This document shows, piece by piece, positions 1 to 10,100 of a stretch of 64,000 bases of DNA. The notes beneath the pieces are model-generated. The model did no database searches. It saw nothing but the letters and a program-made list of their open reading frames with translations, and was not told the DNA's origin. The DNA is taken from assembly GCA_965224675.1 (NCBI GenBank), contig CBDDAA010000002.1, positions 1,860,001-1,924,000 on the forward strand, read 5' to 3'. The first letter of the stretch is position 1, and the number at the start of each line of letters is the position of its first letter. The stretch comes from UBA7957 sp965224675. GTDB lineage: Bacteria > Pseudomonadota > Gammaproteobacteria > Granulosicoccales > Granulosicoccaceae. A program made the translations under genes and the position numbers.

Positions 1-97
1 GAATATAATATCTATCAGTAAGATTCAGATAAGCAACCCACTACTAACCTACTGTATAATTGATCATTTTGACACATTGGATCAGGCTATTAGATTA

Positions 98-538
98 ATG
101 AACAAATTTCACTCAGCTTCGGATGCTGAATCAGCATTCTATGCAGCATTTGAACAGGCTGACTTGGACGGCATGATGGACATATGGGCACAAAATGAAA
201 GAGTTGTCTGTATCCATCCTGGAGCACCTCGAATGGAAGGTTTGGCGGAGGTTCGGGATAGTTGGAAACAAATTTTCGATGACCCGCCATTATTAAAATT
301 CTCTTTGTTTGATGTTCGGATTACGCTCGGTGAAGATATTTCAATCCATCAGGTTCGTGAAGAAGTGGAAATTGATGGACAATTCATAAGTATGATGCTT
401 TCGACAAATATTTATGAGCGCAACGCCGAAAAGACTTGGCTCATGACATCTCGTCATTGTTCTCCAGAACCAGAGGAGCTTGAGCTTGAAGCTGAGGATG
501 ATGAAGTCTACCAGGACGAGGCCGTCGTTTTACATTAA
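98..538 (+). CDS. SnoaL/DUF4440-like small protein (NTF2-like fold)
   Basis: About 146 residues. The N-terminal half (AESAFYAAFEQADLDGMMDIW, then CIHPGAPRMEGLAEVRDSW) matches the cone-shaped NTF2/SnoaL fold typical of SnoaL_3 and DUF4440 proteins. The C-terminus is a strongly acidic tail (EPEELELEAEDDEVYQDE). Members of this fold may be small isomerases, binding proteins or accessory domains, and no catalytic residue can be assigned here. An in-frame TTG at 77 would add seven residues, but the ATG at 98 has a weak purine stretch upstream and is the likelier start. No operon partner is visible: the window begins just upstream and a gene-poor stretch follows. Confidence 0.65.
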   Translation: MNKFHSASDAESAFYAAFEQADLDGMMDIWAQNERVVCIHPGAPRMEGLAEVRDSWKQIFDDPPLLKFSLFDVRITLGEDISIHQVREEVEIDGQFISMMLSTNIYERNAEKTWLMTSRHCSPEPEELELEAEDDEVYQDEAVVLH

Positions 539-1174
539 GTCAGGTGTGCCAGGAACAAGGTTCAATATTGTCGAATAGTCCCAGGTTGCAATAAGGCGAT
601 AACTCTAAGCGAACTATTCTGTAGATTATGAGATTGTAACCATACTATCCACACAGGAGAGTGCCTGAAAGGATCGTTTTACCAGCGCTTCACCTAAATC
701 TGTTATTTCAGGTTCTGTCAGCTACTGGAAAACAGTCAGTATTAATGACTGTAACTTTCGAAATTAACCTTCAATGTCAGGCCATACAATGGTTTTTTTA
801 CCCACTCACGTAAGTTTTCGATTCGATCAAATTGGCTGAAACTGAGAAAGTCCTGCTGACGAATTATCGATAGATTCGGTGTAGATAGAGAAGTAACAGT
901 TTATGAACTTGCTAAAGTAAAAGGTGATAAGGCGGCGCTTGCGCTGTCATACGGTGGCGGTTATGGTAGCATTATGCATTGATTGGATTAGAGACTTAGT
1001 CAAGTTCCAATCACTATATATAGAAGTATAAAACATGCAATGTGGAGTTAAGGCTTCTTAGATCAATAAAGTATGTGAGTAATTTACGTGCATAAAGCGT
1101 TCATCTTGACTCTAAGGTGTTGGTGTTCTGTTATTTTGTAACGTCATTAATTACGTCATGAAAGGGTAAGACCC
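539..1174. other. Gene-poor region with a possible decayed coding remnant
   Basis: No intact gene is seen over about 640 bases. On the plus strand, 869-982 reads as 37 codons of coding-like sequence ending in TGA (DRFGVDREVTVYELAKVKGD, then AALALSYGGGYGSIMH), with no start codon of its own. On the minus strand, around 780-840, a short stretch reads QFDRIENLREWVKKPLYGL. Both look like leftovers of broken genes, but I recognise neither. A ribosome binding site for the next gene lies at 1161-1166. Confidence 0.3.
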
Positions 1175-1744
1175 ATGATAAAATTTATTAAAGAGTTTAT
1201 TCTGTCACCGCGAAAGACAGGTGCTATTGCACCGTCCTCTGCAGAGTTGGCTAAGACGATTACAGATAGTGCCAATGTTTCTATGGCAAAGACAGTCGTT
1301 GAGTTTGGAAGTGGCACCGGCGTGTTCACAGAACGAATTTTGCAGAAAATTGGTGATGAGACAATATTCTTTGCTTTGGAAATCAACCCCTCATTTGTTA
1401 AAAAAACAAAACAACGATGTCCAGGCGCCATTGTCTATCAAGACTGGGCAACCAATGTTAAAAAGTACCTTGAGGAACATGGTCAGGAGCACTGTGACTG
1501 TATCGTATCTGGATTACCATGGACACTCTTTAAGGAGGAAGAACAGGAACAATTATTAAGTGTTATTTCAGAATCTTTGCGGCCCAATGGTAGTTTTGTT
1601 TCTTTTACCTATTTAGGAGGGCATTTGAGTCAGGGTGGCCGGCGATTTAAAAAATCTTTGCCCAACCATTTTTCTCAAATATCCAGGTCTAAAATGGTGT
1701 GGAATAATTTACCACCTGCTTTTGTTTATTCCTGCACAAAATAG
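1175..1744 (+). CDS. SAM-dependent methyltransferase, phospholipid N-methyltransferase/KsgA-like
   Basis: 189 residues with a class I SAM-binding motif at residues 41-52 (VVEFGSGTGVFT) and a downstream motif SGLPW at about 112-116, where KsgA/PmtA-type enzymes carry their N/D-P-P-Y-like loop. The opening (MIKFIKEFILSPRKTGAIAPSS) is typical of short phospholipid N-methyltransferase-like proteins, which begin with FLxxPRxxGAIxPSS. From family knowledge it may methylate phosphatidylethanolamine or a related amphipathic substrate; that is inference. The ATG at 1175 follows an AAAGGG ribosome binding site with 8-9 bases spacing. It stands alone, with a membrane protein gene about 120 bases downstream. 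Confidence 0.75.
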   Translation: MIKFIKEFILSPRKTGAIAPSSAELAKTITDSANVSMAKTVVEFGSGTGVFTERILQKIGDETIFFALEINPSFVKKTKQRCPGAIVYQDWATNVKKYLEEHGQEHCDCIVSGLPWTLFKEEEQEQLLSVISESLRPNGSFVSFTYLGGHLSQGGRRFKKSLPNHFSQISRSKMVWNNLPPAFVYSCTK

Positions 1745-1865
1745 TCATCGGGTTATTTCCAGCGGTTGGTTAGTAATACATCTGTGTGTTACGCTTTTAT
1801 ATAAATTTATTTGTAAACCCAAACAGCTTGCACTCTATACGCATGAATAATCGCAGCTCACTGGT

Positions 1866-2471
1866 ATGGTAAAAAATGCCTTGATTGATTTGAAAAAAGC
1901 AGCGACAGGGTTCCGACTGCGTATGATGCATCGATCCTCCAGGGTAAAAAAAATAAAAGATTTTGAGATAACCTCACAATCAGAAGATCTATTAAAATCA
2001 GAATCAGCAAAAGATGTTCAAGATAAAATCGGATCTAATGAAAATTACCTATACGCTGCAGAAGACATAAAAGTCAGTGCCTCGCATATTGAAATAGATG
2101 AGCACATTTACGTCTTAAGTTATATTGCTGCCACCAGAAGAACAGAAAAACCCTTACCCAAGAATGAATGTATTTTAAGCCTTGCATTTACCAGCATTGC
2201 TTTATTTGTGCTGATTATTTATATCTTTATCGGAAAGCTTAAATTTGGGTTGGCAGCCGTTATTTACTTATCACTCGCACTATTGGCATTTATGGCTGTC
2301 TACTTGATCTGCAAACAGATGAAAGCCAGATACACGCTTGAGTTTCGTAATTTTAATGGCGAGTTGATCGATACTATCAACCGATCGACGCGTGGTGCAA
2401 TTGCCGAATTGGAAGAGGCCGTAAAACAAGCCATTAAATTATCTCACCGGCATATAAACGCTGATAGCTGA
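1866..2471 (+). CDS. Hypothetical membrane protein with two adjacent helices
   Basis: 201 residues, family not recognised. The first 100 residues are polar and charged, without a signal peptide. Two hydrophobic helices lie at about 102-123 and 127-149 with a very short basic loop, giving a hairpin with both termini probably cytoplasmic. The C-terminal 50 residues (YTLEFRNFNGELIDTINRS, then AELEEAVKQAIK) look like a small soluble domain. The ATG at 1866 has no clear Shine-Dalgarno sequence. The preceding methyltransferase gene is 121 bases upstream in the same direction, so co-transcription is possible. Confidence 0.6.
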   Translation: MVKNALIDLKKAATGFRLRMMHRSSRVKKIKDFEITSQSEDLLKSESAKDVQDKIGSNENYLYAAEDIKVSASHIEIDEHIYVLSYIAATRRTEKPLPKNECILSLAFTSIALFVLIIYIFIGKLKFGLAAVIYLSLALLAFMAVYLICKQMKARYTLEFRNFNGELIDTINRSTRGAIAELEEAVKQAIKLSHRHINADS

Positions 2472-2581
2472 TTAATTTGTGTTGTGTCCGTGAAAGCATC
2501 TACTGAGTAAACACTATCAATTGTCGCATTATTCAGTACCGTATAAATGTCATTGAATGAGGGTTATTGATGTGTAAGAAA

Positions 2582-3112
2582 TTAGTAGCCTACGTTAATT
2601 CCGAATCGCAGATTCCAGGGATCATCATAAGGGCTGTCTTTTTTATCCCATGAAAAATTATATAATGCCGACATATAAAATGATGTGTTGTTGCCAAGCG
2701 GTTGTTGTATTCCACCCCCGGCCATAACGCTTGAAAATTGCTTGCGCGATTGTGAACCCGTACTGGTTCGCTGCTCATAGTCGAGATATTCGTAGTTCCC
2801 TTCAATAAATAAGGTGTTGGTAACTTTGTACCGTGCAAAAATAGTTGCTCCGTAATCGTTACTGGTGAATTCGGGCTTTATTGATTTATCTTTGCTGTAT
2901 CGATAAGAGACGCTGATTCCAGCAGACAGTGCTGTTGACAGTTTTTTACCCACCATAGGCGATATTTCAAAGTAACTGAAGTCGTTGCCAAAACTTGCCC
3001 CCAAACCGCCACCATAAAAAACCCCATTGTCGCCACCTGTGCTTAGTGAAATCTGAGCTGAAACGGGTAATGTTGTGACGAGTAATAGCAATAAGCAGAC
3101 ACGGGAAATCAT
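2582..3112 (-). CDS. Outer-membrane beta-barrel protein (OmpX/porin-like fold)
   Basis: 176 residues with a cleavable signal peptide (MISRVCLLLLLVTTLPVSA, cut after A). The mature part is a series of amphipathic strands separated by short turns, rich in Tyr, Phe, Gly and Ser (GVFYGGGLGASFG; FSYFEISPMVGKKL; GISVSYRYS; GATIFARYKV; FIEGNYEYLDYEQ), and ends in an aromatic residue (RFGINVGY), as expected for BAM-dependent barrels. About eight strands would fit. The function is not determined; OmpX-, OmpA-N- or opacity-like adhesin or stress barrels are options. It stands alone, upstream of a long AT-rich gap that separates it from galE. Confidence 0.7.
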   Translation of the reverse strand: MISRVCLLLLLVTTLPVSAQISLSTGGDNGVFYGGGLGASFGNDFSYFEISPMVGKKLSTALSAGISVSYRYSKDKSIKPEFTSNDYGATIFARYKVTNTLFIEGNYEYLDYEQRTSTGSQSRKQFSSVMAGGGIQQPLGNNTSFYMSALYNFSWDKKDSPYDDPWNLRFGINVGY

Positions 3113-3315
3113 AAGCTAATCCTGGCAACGTGAGTGGACTGCTAATACTAACAAGCAATGGTGAGGGGAATTGTCAAAAGATGTGGTTTGAGTGCTTGAG
3201 AAAAAAATATAAATTATGATCTGATTAATTTAAATTCTTATATTTCAATATATTAACAAAGATATTATTGAAATATAACTTTTCGGTCAGGCTCATAACA
3301 TGAACCGGAGTAGTC

Positions 3316-4305
3316 TCAGCCTGCCTGGAGCATTTTTCGCTCCCAGTCCAGCGATGTTTTAACGATAACATCAAGGTCATCATGTTGCGGAATCCACTCA
3401 AGTATTTGGTGAATTTTATCCACTTTGGCGATTAACGCCGGTGGATCGCCTGCCCGGCGAGGTTGCTCTATGATGTTGAGCTTTTCCCCATTAATGCGCT
3501 CAACTGCATCCAACACTTGGCGTACGCTGTAGCCATGACCATAACCACAATTTAACAGCGTGGAATCACCGCCTTTGCGCAAATATTCTAATGCCTCTAT
3601 ATGCGCTGACGCCAGATCGCTGACATGAATATAATCCCGTTCTCCGGTTCCATCAGCGGTAGGATAGTCGGTTCCGAAAATATACACTTGATCACGTTTA
3701 CCTACTGCACATTCAGCTGCCACTTTGATAAGAAGCGTGGCTTTTTTAGTTCTTTGTCCAATCTGGCCATCCGGGTCACTTCCAGCAACGTTAAAATAAC
3801 GAAGGACTACATGTCTGAGATCTGATGCGCGGCTTAAATCCTGCAACATTGCTTCTGACATAAGCTTGGACATACCATAGGCATTGATAGGCGCCAAAGG
3901 AGAATCCTCACCGCAAACGCCACTCTCGGGTTCGCCATAGGTAGCGGCAGTGGATGAAAAGATAAAGTGCTTAATACCTTTATTCTGGCAAACCTCTAAT
4001 AAAGAACGTGTACTGCAGGTATTGTTGCCATAATATTTGAGCGGGTTTTCAACCGACTCAGGCACTATGGTGTGAGCTGCAAAGTGCATTACAGTATCTA
4101 CGTCATGCTCATCAATAATTTGGCTTATCAGCGCTTGATCGCCAGTTTTTCCTTCAACAAAATTTCCATATAGCACAGAATCCCTGAAGCCTGTGGAAAG
4201 ATCATCAAGCACAACAATACGTTCGTTGCGTTCGCCCAGTTGTTTGACAACATGACTGCCAATATAACCAGCTCCGCCAGTAACGAGAATTGCCTTTTGT
4301 GTCAT
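3316..4305 (-). CDS. galE: UDP-glucose 4-epimerase
   Basis: Interconverts UDP-glucose and UDP-galactose in the cytoplasm (EC 5.1.3.2), feeding surface-sugar synthesis. The Rossmann glycine motif is at the N-terminus (ILVTGGAGYIGSH), SSTAATYG provides the catalytic Ser/Thr region, and YGMSK is the YxxxK active site. The RYFNVAGSDPDG and GTGERDYIHVSDLA motifs are typical of GalE. Length from the chosen start is 329 residues, normal for the family. The ATG at 4305 is chosen because a run of four G lies just upstream (AGGGGTCAAAG-ATG); an upstream in-frame start at 4344 would add 13 non-conserved residues. It is divergent from the addB-like gene. Confidence 0.93.
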   Translation of the reverse strand: MTQKAILVTGGAGYIGSHVVKQLGERNERIVVLDDLSTGFRDSVLYGNFVEGKTGDQALISQIIDEHDVDTVMHFAAHTIVPESVENPLKYYGNNTCSTRSLLEVCQNKGIKHFIFSSTAATYGEPESGVCGEDSPLAPINAYGMSKLMSEAMLQDLSRASDLRHVVLRYFNVAGSDPDGQIGQRTKKATLLIKVAAECAVGKRDQVYIFGTDYPTADGTGERDYIHVSDLASAHIEALEYLRKGGDSTLLNCGYGHGYSVRQVLDAVERINGEKLNIIEQPRRAGDPPALIAKVDKIHQILEWIPQHDDLDVIVKTSLDWERKMLQAG

Positions 4306-4495
4306 CTTTGACCCCTGTGATCTATCATACGTGTTAAATACCATGCCTATGAAATTTCCGTGCCGTAAAGAGATCTTAAGCAGCCTTCTTGGTTAACACG
4401 GCGGGAGAATATAGCATATACCTTTAGCGAAGTGAGTATCAGAGAAAAGATAAATATGAAACTCGCTTTGGTTAAAATCAACCTGAGAGAAGCCA

Positions 4496-7132
4496 TTGGA
4501 ATTCGTCACATTATTTACCGCTCTGAATGAAGGCGCCTGTTTGTTGACAGCCAACAACCGATTGGCACGAGCGATTAATCTGCGCTACAACCAGTATCAA
4601 TTGGCACAGGGTCTAACCGTCTGGAGCAGTGCCAGGGTTTTACCAATTGAAGCATGGTTACGACTTCAATTTGTGCAATTGCAGATGAAACAAGTGTCGG
4701 AAGTCGCAATGATCAACCCCCTGCAACAGCAATTAATCTGGCAACGGATTTTACTCACCGGTATTGAAGTGCCGCCTTTGTTAAACCATGTCGAATCAGC
4801 ACATGCGTTACAAGAGGCATGGAAAATCGCGAACGCCTGGGGCTATTCATTTGCTGCCGAAAAAATGGATTTGTCGTACGATCAGACTCAATTCCTGCAC
4901 TGGGCGCAAGAATACAAGGCATATTGTAAGCAGTATCGACTGATTGACGATTCCACCTTGCCCGGCTACCTGGCAGATGATGAAAAGCTTAAGCAAATTA
5001 AATTGCCAAAACAGATAAAATTACTGGGTTTTTACGAATTGACCCCTCAGCAATTGCACTTTTTCGACTGCCTGCAGCGATTGGGTGTATCGATAGACAA
5101 ACCCAGGATGATGATGGCCTCTGGGCAACAGGTGTCACGTGTTTCACCTACGGATGATACTCTAGAGCTGGAAATGTCTGCGATCTGGGCGCGCCAGTCG
5201 CTGGAAAACGATCCCGAGTGTGAAGTGGCGATTGTAGTGCCTGATCTGGATAAAAGGAAAGTCGATATTTTGCGTCAATTCAATCGGATTTTTTATCCCA
5301 ATTTATCACCAAAACAAGTAGAAAATGAATCAAAGCCTTTTAATATAAGTCTGGGTGAAGCACTTATTGGCATCCCTATTGTTAAAAGTGCCTTATTAGT
5401 GCTAAAGCTGGTTGTGTCAGCACTTGATAGTAGTGAGCTTACACAGTTCTTGCTCTGCAGATTTATTGTGTTTAGTGAGTCCGAACAGAATCAGCGCTCG
5501 ATTCTCGATTCAAACCCGCTTATAAGGCGAAGATCGAACACATCATTGAACGATCTCATTGAAATTACCCGCAATTCTCAATCACGTTTGCATTTATCGC
5601 TTATGAAAATTCAGCGTTTGGATGTTAAGGAAAAGCGTATGCCGTCGCAATGGGTGTCGAGTTTTCGTCAGCTTTTGGAACTAGCAGCCTGGCCCGGTGA
5701 ACAGGTTCCGGATAGTAACGAGTTTCAGCAGGTTGAGTCGTTGCAGAATGCGATGTTGAGTTTGTCTGCGTTCGATCGTATTAGTGGTCAAGTTAGTGCT
5801 ACTGAGGCGCTTTCTGCTTTGCACCTTGTCGCTTCTCAAACGGTTTTTCAACCCCAGAACAGTGAATCACCTATTCAGATACTGGGATTACTTGAGTCAA
5901 CAGGCTTGTCTTTTGATAAAGTTTGGGTGTGCTCTATGGATGACGAAAGTTGGCCAATGCGTCAATCTACCACTCCTTTTCTGTCCTTACAATGGCAGAG
6001 GCAGGTGGGAGTTCCCCATGCAAACGCAAATAAGCAACTGGATTATTTGCAATTTCAACTGAAACAATTGAAAGCAGCAGGCAGCGAAGTGATATTCAGT
6101 CACGTTTCTCAGCGCGACGATAACCGACTGAGTTGTGCGCATGTTTTACTTGAATTGCCATTAATTAAAGGTAATCAGTGGCTACGAAATCAATCCATGG
6201 GTGGCGTTATTTCTTTGCAGTCACTGGAAGACTACTATGGTCCATCCATTGCGCAAGGACAATATATCTCAGGTGGCAGTGCATTGCTTGCAGATCAAGC
6301 TGCCTGTCCTTTTCGTGCATTTGTATTGCATCGGCTTTGCGCTCGTGAGTTTGAATCGACTCAGCTAGGCGTAGACCCACGAGAGCGAGGTAATTTTATT
6401 CATCAGATGCTTGAGTTGTTTTGGAATGAAATAAAAGATCAGAATACATTGCTCAATATGGACGCTGAGAAAATACAACACATAATTGTCAATCTGGCAG
6501 ACAAGGTGATGGAGGATTATACTAATCTGCAGAGAATATCCCTGCATGAGAAAAAATACCTGATAAAACTGGCTATTCAATGGTTGCAAGAAGAAAAAAA
6601 ACGACCGGGATTTTCAGTTGAGGCAACCGAGGAGTTGCGTGAACTTGATTTTCAGGGCATCAAGCTTCGCCTGATGGTGGACAGGATTGATGTTGTCACT
6701 ACAGACGATGGAGAAAATTACCGACTTATTATCGATTACAAAAGTGGGGGAATTCACAAACCGGCTGGCTGGTTGGCTGATCGACCTGACGAGCCGCAAT
6801 TACCTTTATATGCGATTACCGATGAACACGAGGTTGATGGTGCCTGTTTCGCATTATTAAATCCAAATGAGCAGGGTTTCAAAGGCTTTGCCTGCCGCGA
6901 TGATTTGATTGAAAAAGTGGGTTTAGCAAAAAAATCAAATTATGAGAATCCACGATCAAAGGTGAGCATTCAATGGCATGAGGTGCTATCCGATTGGCGG
7001 AAGAACCTCGGTCATCTGGCAAGTGAAATCTGTAATGGAAATGCAACTGTAACACCAAAACCAAAAGCCTGTCTTTGGTGTCCATTGTCATCAGTTTGCC
7101 GAATCACCGAATCAAGAGGCGTGCAGTCGTGA
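4496..7132 (+). CDS. AddB-like PD-(D/E)XK nuclease subunit ('probable DNA repair protein' family)
   Basis: 878 residues. The C-terminus has a RecB/AddB-type nuclease domain: His636 (GNFIHQML), then LIIDYKSG with Asp747 and Lys749. A four-cysteine iron-sulphur staple is formed by Cys604 (AACPFRAF) and Cys859, Cys862 and Cys868 (ACLWCPLSSVC), the arrangement known from AddB. The N-terminal part resembles a helicase fold without a clear Walker A motif, as in AddB-type subunits. It probably acts with the next gene in double-strand-break end processing. The start is TTG at 4496 with GAGAGA seven bases upstream; no ATG lies near the conserved N-terminus (LLTANNRLARAI). The next gene starts within its stop codon. 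Confidence 0.85.
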   Translation: MEFVTLFTALNEGACLLTANNRLARAINLRYNQYQLAQGLTVWSSARVLPIEAWLRLQFVQLQMKQVSEVAMINPLQQQLIWQRILLTGIEVPPLLNHVESAHALQEAWKIANAWGYSFAAEKMDLSYDQTQFLHWAQEYKAYCKQYRLIDDSTLPGYLADDEKLKQIKLPKQIKLLGFYELTPQQLHFFDCLQRLGVSIDKPRMMMASGQQVSRVSPTDDTLELEMSAIWARQSLENDPECEVAIVVPDLDKRKVDILRQFNRIFYPNLSPKQVENESKPFNISLGEALIGIPIVKSALLVLKLVVSALDSSELTQFLLCRFIVFSESEQNQRSILDSNPLIRRRSNTSLNDLIEITRNSQSRLHLSLMKIQRLDVKEKRMPSQWVSSFRQLLELAAWPGEQVPDSNEFQQVESLQNAMLSLSAFDRISGQVSATEALSALHLVASQTVFQPQNSESPIQILGLLESTGLSFDKVWVCSMDDESWPMRQSTTPFLSLQWQRQVGVPHANANKQLDYLQFQLKQLKAAGSEVIFSHVSQRDDNRLSCAHVLLELPLIKGNQWLRNQSMGGVISLQSLEDYYGPSIAQGQYISGGSALLADQAACPFRAFVLHRLCAREFESTQLGVDPRERGNFIHQMLELFWNEIKDQNTLLNMDAEKIQHIIVNLADKVMEDYTNLQRISLHEKKYLIKLAIQWLQEEKKRPGFSVEATEELRELDFQGIKLRLMVDRIDVVTTDDGENYRLIIDYKSGGIHKPAGWLADRPDEPQLPLYAITDEHEVDGACFALLNPNEQGFKGFACRDDLIEKVGLAKKSNYENPRSKVSIQWHEVLSDWRKNLGHLASEICNGNATVTPKPKACLWCPLSSVCRITESRGVQS

Positions 7133-10100
7133 TAGCGGATCAGCTGCAACGCCAAAAATCCTTGGACCCAGAGCACTCATTTATCGTTCAGGCACCAGCA
7201 GGTTCTGGTAAAACAGAGTTGCTTACGCGTCGCTTTCTGGCTTTGCTTGCGCGTGTGAATAACCCTGAAGAAATTCTTGCTATCACCTTCACTCGCAAAG
7301 CGGCGGCACAAATGCGTGCGAGAATCATCGCCGCATTGCAGGCTGCAAGCAATAGTGTCACCTGTCCTGAATCTGAATCTGAATTTGAGAGAGAAAGCTA
7401 TGAACTGGCACAAGCAGCTAATGCACGCGATAAGGAATGTGGTTGGAATTTGCTCGAAGAACCCGCACGGTTACGGGTACAGACAATTGACTCGCTTTGC
7501 TCAAGCCTGGTTCGGCAGATGCCAGTACTCGCTGGAACCGGCGCATTGCCGCTGATAAATGACGATGCAACCGAGCTGTATGATTTTGCTGCTGAAGAAA
7601 TGCTTCTTGCGTTGCTGGATCAGGAGACAGATGATGAGATAACACTGGCACTGGATTGTTTACTTGAGTTTTTTGATAATCGCGTGTCAAAAATTAAAAA
7701 CCTGATTAGTGAAATGCTGGCAAAACGTGATCAATGGGGCAGGCATATATATCGTTTTGATAATTCTCTGCAAACAAAAGCGGATTTTGAATCAGTCTTA
7801 CAAAGACAGATTCAAAGCAGACTGCATAAGCTGTTAAGCGTAGCACCCACAAGCTCAGAATATCAACTGTGTGAGTTGTTAGGTTACGCAGCGGGTAATC
7901 TGCGCATGCAATACCCAGAAGCCTATCCGCAATTAATACTCGATAGTGTTGCATTTCCTGATGCCCATTGGTCTTGCGTGGCATGGTGGAAGCAAGTCGC
8001 CGGATTGATACTTACTAAAGATGGCAAGCTTCGGGCAAGGATAACGAAAAAAGAGGGTTTTCCTGCAGGAAATAAGGTAGATGCGGAAACATACGGCTTA
8101 AGTGTCGCTGAAATCAAGGCAAAAAAACAGGAAATGCTTGAGCTTTTCCTTGGCTTTTCATCAATGCCAGAATTTCTAGGGCAATTGCAAGCCGTGCGCC
8201 AGCTGCCGGAATCTGGTTACAGCACTGAGCAGTGGCGTCTGCTTGATGCGCTTACTCAATTACTAAAAATCGCTGAAGCGTACCTGCAAGTTGTATTTTC
8301 GGATAAATACAGGGCTGATTTTACTGAAATTGCAGCAAGGGCTGATAGTGCTTTGGGTGATGAAGATCAACCCACTGAACTTGCATTAAGCCTTGATTAC
8401 CGAATTCAACATTTGTTGGTTGACGAATTCCAGGACACCTCTGTATCGCAGTTTAAATTGTTTGAGAAGTTAATGGCGGGTTGGCAACAAAATGACGGTC
8501 ATACCTTTTTTGCGGTTGGCGACCCTATGCAATCTATTTACAGATTTCGCGAGGCCCGGGTAGGATTATTTATACAGGCCAGGGAAAAAGGAATTAATGA
8601 TGTAACGTTGCAACCATTAACGCTTTCGTTGAACTTTCGATCCAGCCAGCAGATTGTAGATTGGGTTAATGAGTCTTTTTGTCAGATCTTTCCTCTACAG
8701 GATAATATGCATTCTGGTGCTGTGAGATATACGGAATCAGATGCATTCAACGGTAGGCAAGAGCGATCATTTGTAAAATCACACTTACTGGCGAATAAAT
8801 CACGCGCTGATGAGGCTGAGTTTGTGGCCAGGATTTGTCAGGAAACCTTACAAAATACGCCTGAAAATACCATTGCAATATTACTGCGGTCAAAATCACA
8901 GGCGCAGTCGATAGTCTTTGAATTACGCCGTGCTGGCATCCGTTATTGTGCAGTGGATATTGATCCTTTGCACAAAACACAGGTCGTTCAGGATATTGTT
9001 GCACTATTGCGAGCCATGCTGCACCCGGCAGATCGCATTCATTGGTTAGCCGTGCTGCGGGCACCTTGGTGTGGTTTGCTTTTAGCCGACATCTTTATCC
9101 TGTTGGAGCAGCATAAGCAGGCCCCTGTCTGGGTGCTGATTAACGATGAGAAAATTATCTCCAGATTAAGCCAGGATGCACGAGTCAGACTGAACAAATT
9201 ACGCGATATTTTTACGCCTTTTATGTATGCACGTCTAAGAGGAGCTGTGTCTCCCTGGCTTGAGTACATCTGGCTCCAGGTTGGCGGCAATACCAGTTAC
9301 TATGGCCCTACAGATTACAAAACAGCGGAAGTTTGTTTTACCGCTATCCGGGAATTTGAGTCACAGAACAGCCTACTGGATAACAAGAGACTCGATAAAA
9401 AATTACAAAGTTTGTTTGCACCCGCTGATACAAGTGACGATATCAGCGTGCAAATAATGACTATTCACAAGTCCAAAGGGCTTGAATTTGACACCGTAAT
9501 CCTGCCGGGACTGGACCGGCAGTCAGCGCGTGATAGTAAGCGACTATTGAACTGGACTGAATTGGCGGGTGAAAATGATGCAGTAGATCTGCTGGTAGCG
9601 CCCATTGATGATGTCGGTGAATCCAATCCGATCCTGAATATGGTGATGGATACCGAAAGAACTAAAGCGGGAAACGAATTACAACGACTTCTTTATGTGG
9701 CAAGTACCCGGGCACGCAAGCGTTTGTATCTGATTGCCATTGTGTCGAGTTCTGCCTCTGGAGAATGGAACAAGCCTAAAAGTGGAAGTTTGCTCAATGT
9801 GTTATTGCCCGTCATGCAAACACAGCTCGATCAAATGGAGTCGCCAACTGATAAAGAAGATGAATCTGATTTAGCTCAAGAAAGAGCCAAGGCACCCTTG
9901 TTTTGTCGATTACCATTAGATTGGTCATACGATGCGTCAATCCATACCGACTTCAAACAGGTAGACGTTAACATAGAGAACACAGTTGAAGCGCCTTCGC
10001 TGGAATTTATTTGGGCAAGTGATATAGCCCGGCATATTGGAAAAGTAGTACATCAGCAACTACAGCGCATCGCCGAAGATGGACTTGATCGATGGAATGA

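Noticed and set aside
7075..7128. Upstream extension of the AddA-like protein
   Set aside because: Overlaps the coding end of the AddB-like gene, and the GTG at 7129 has a good ribosome binding site.
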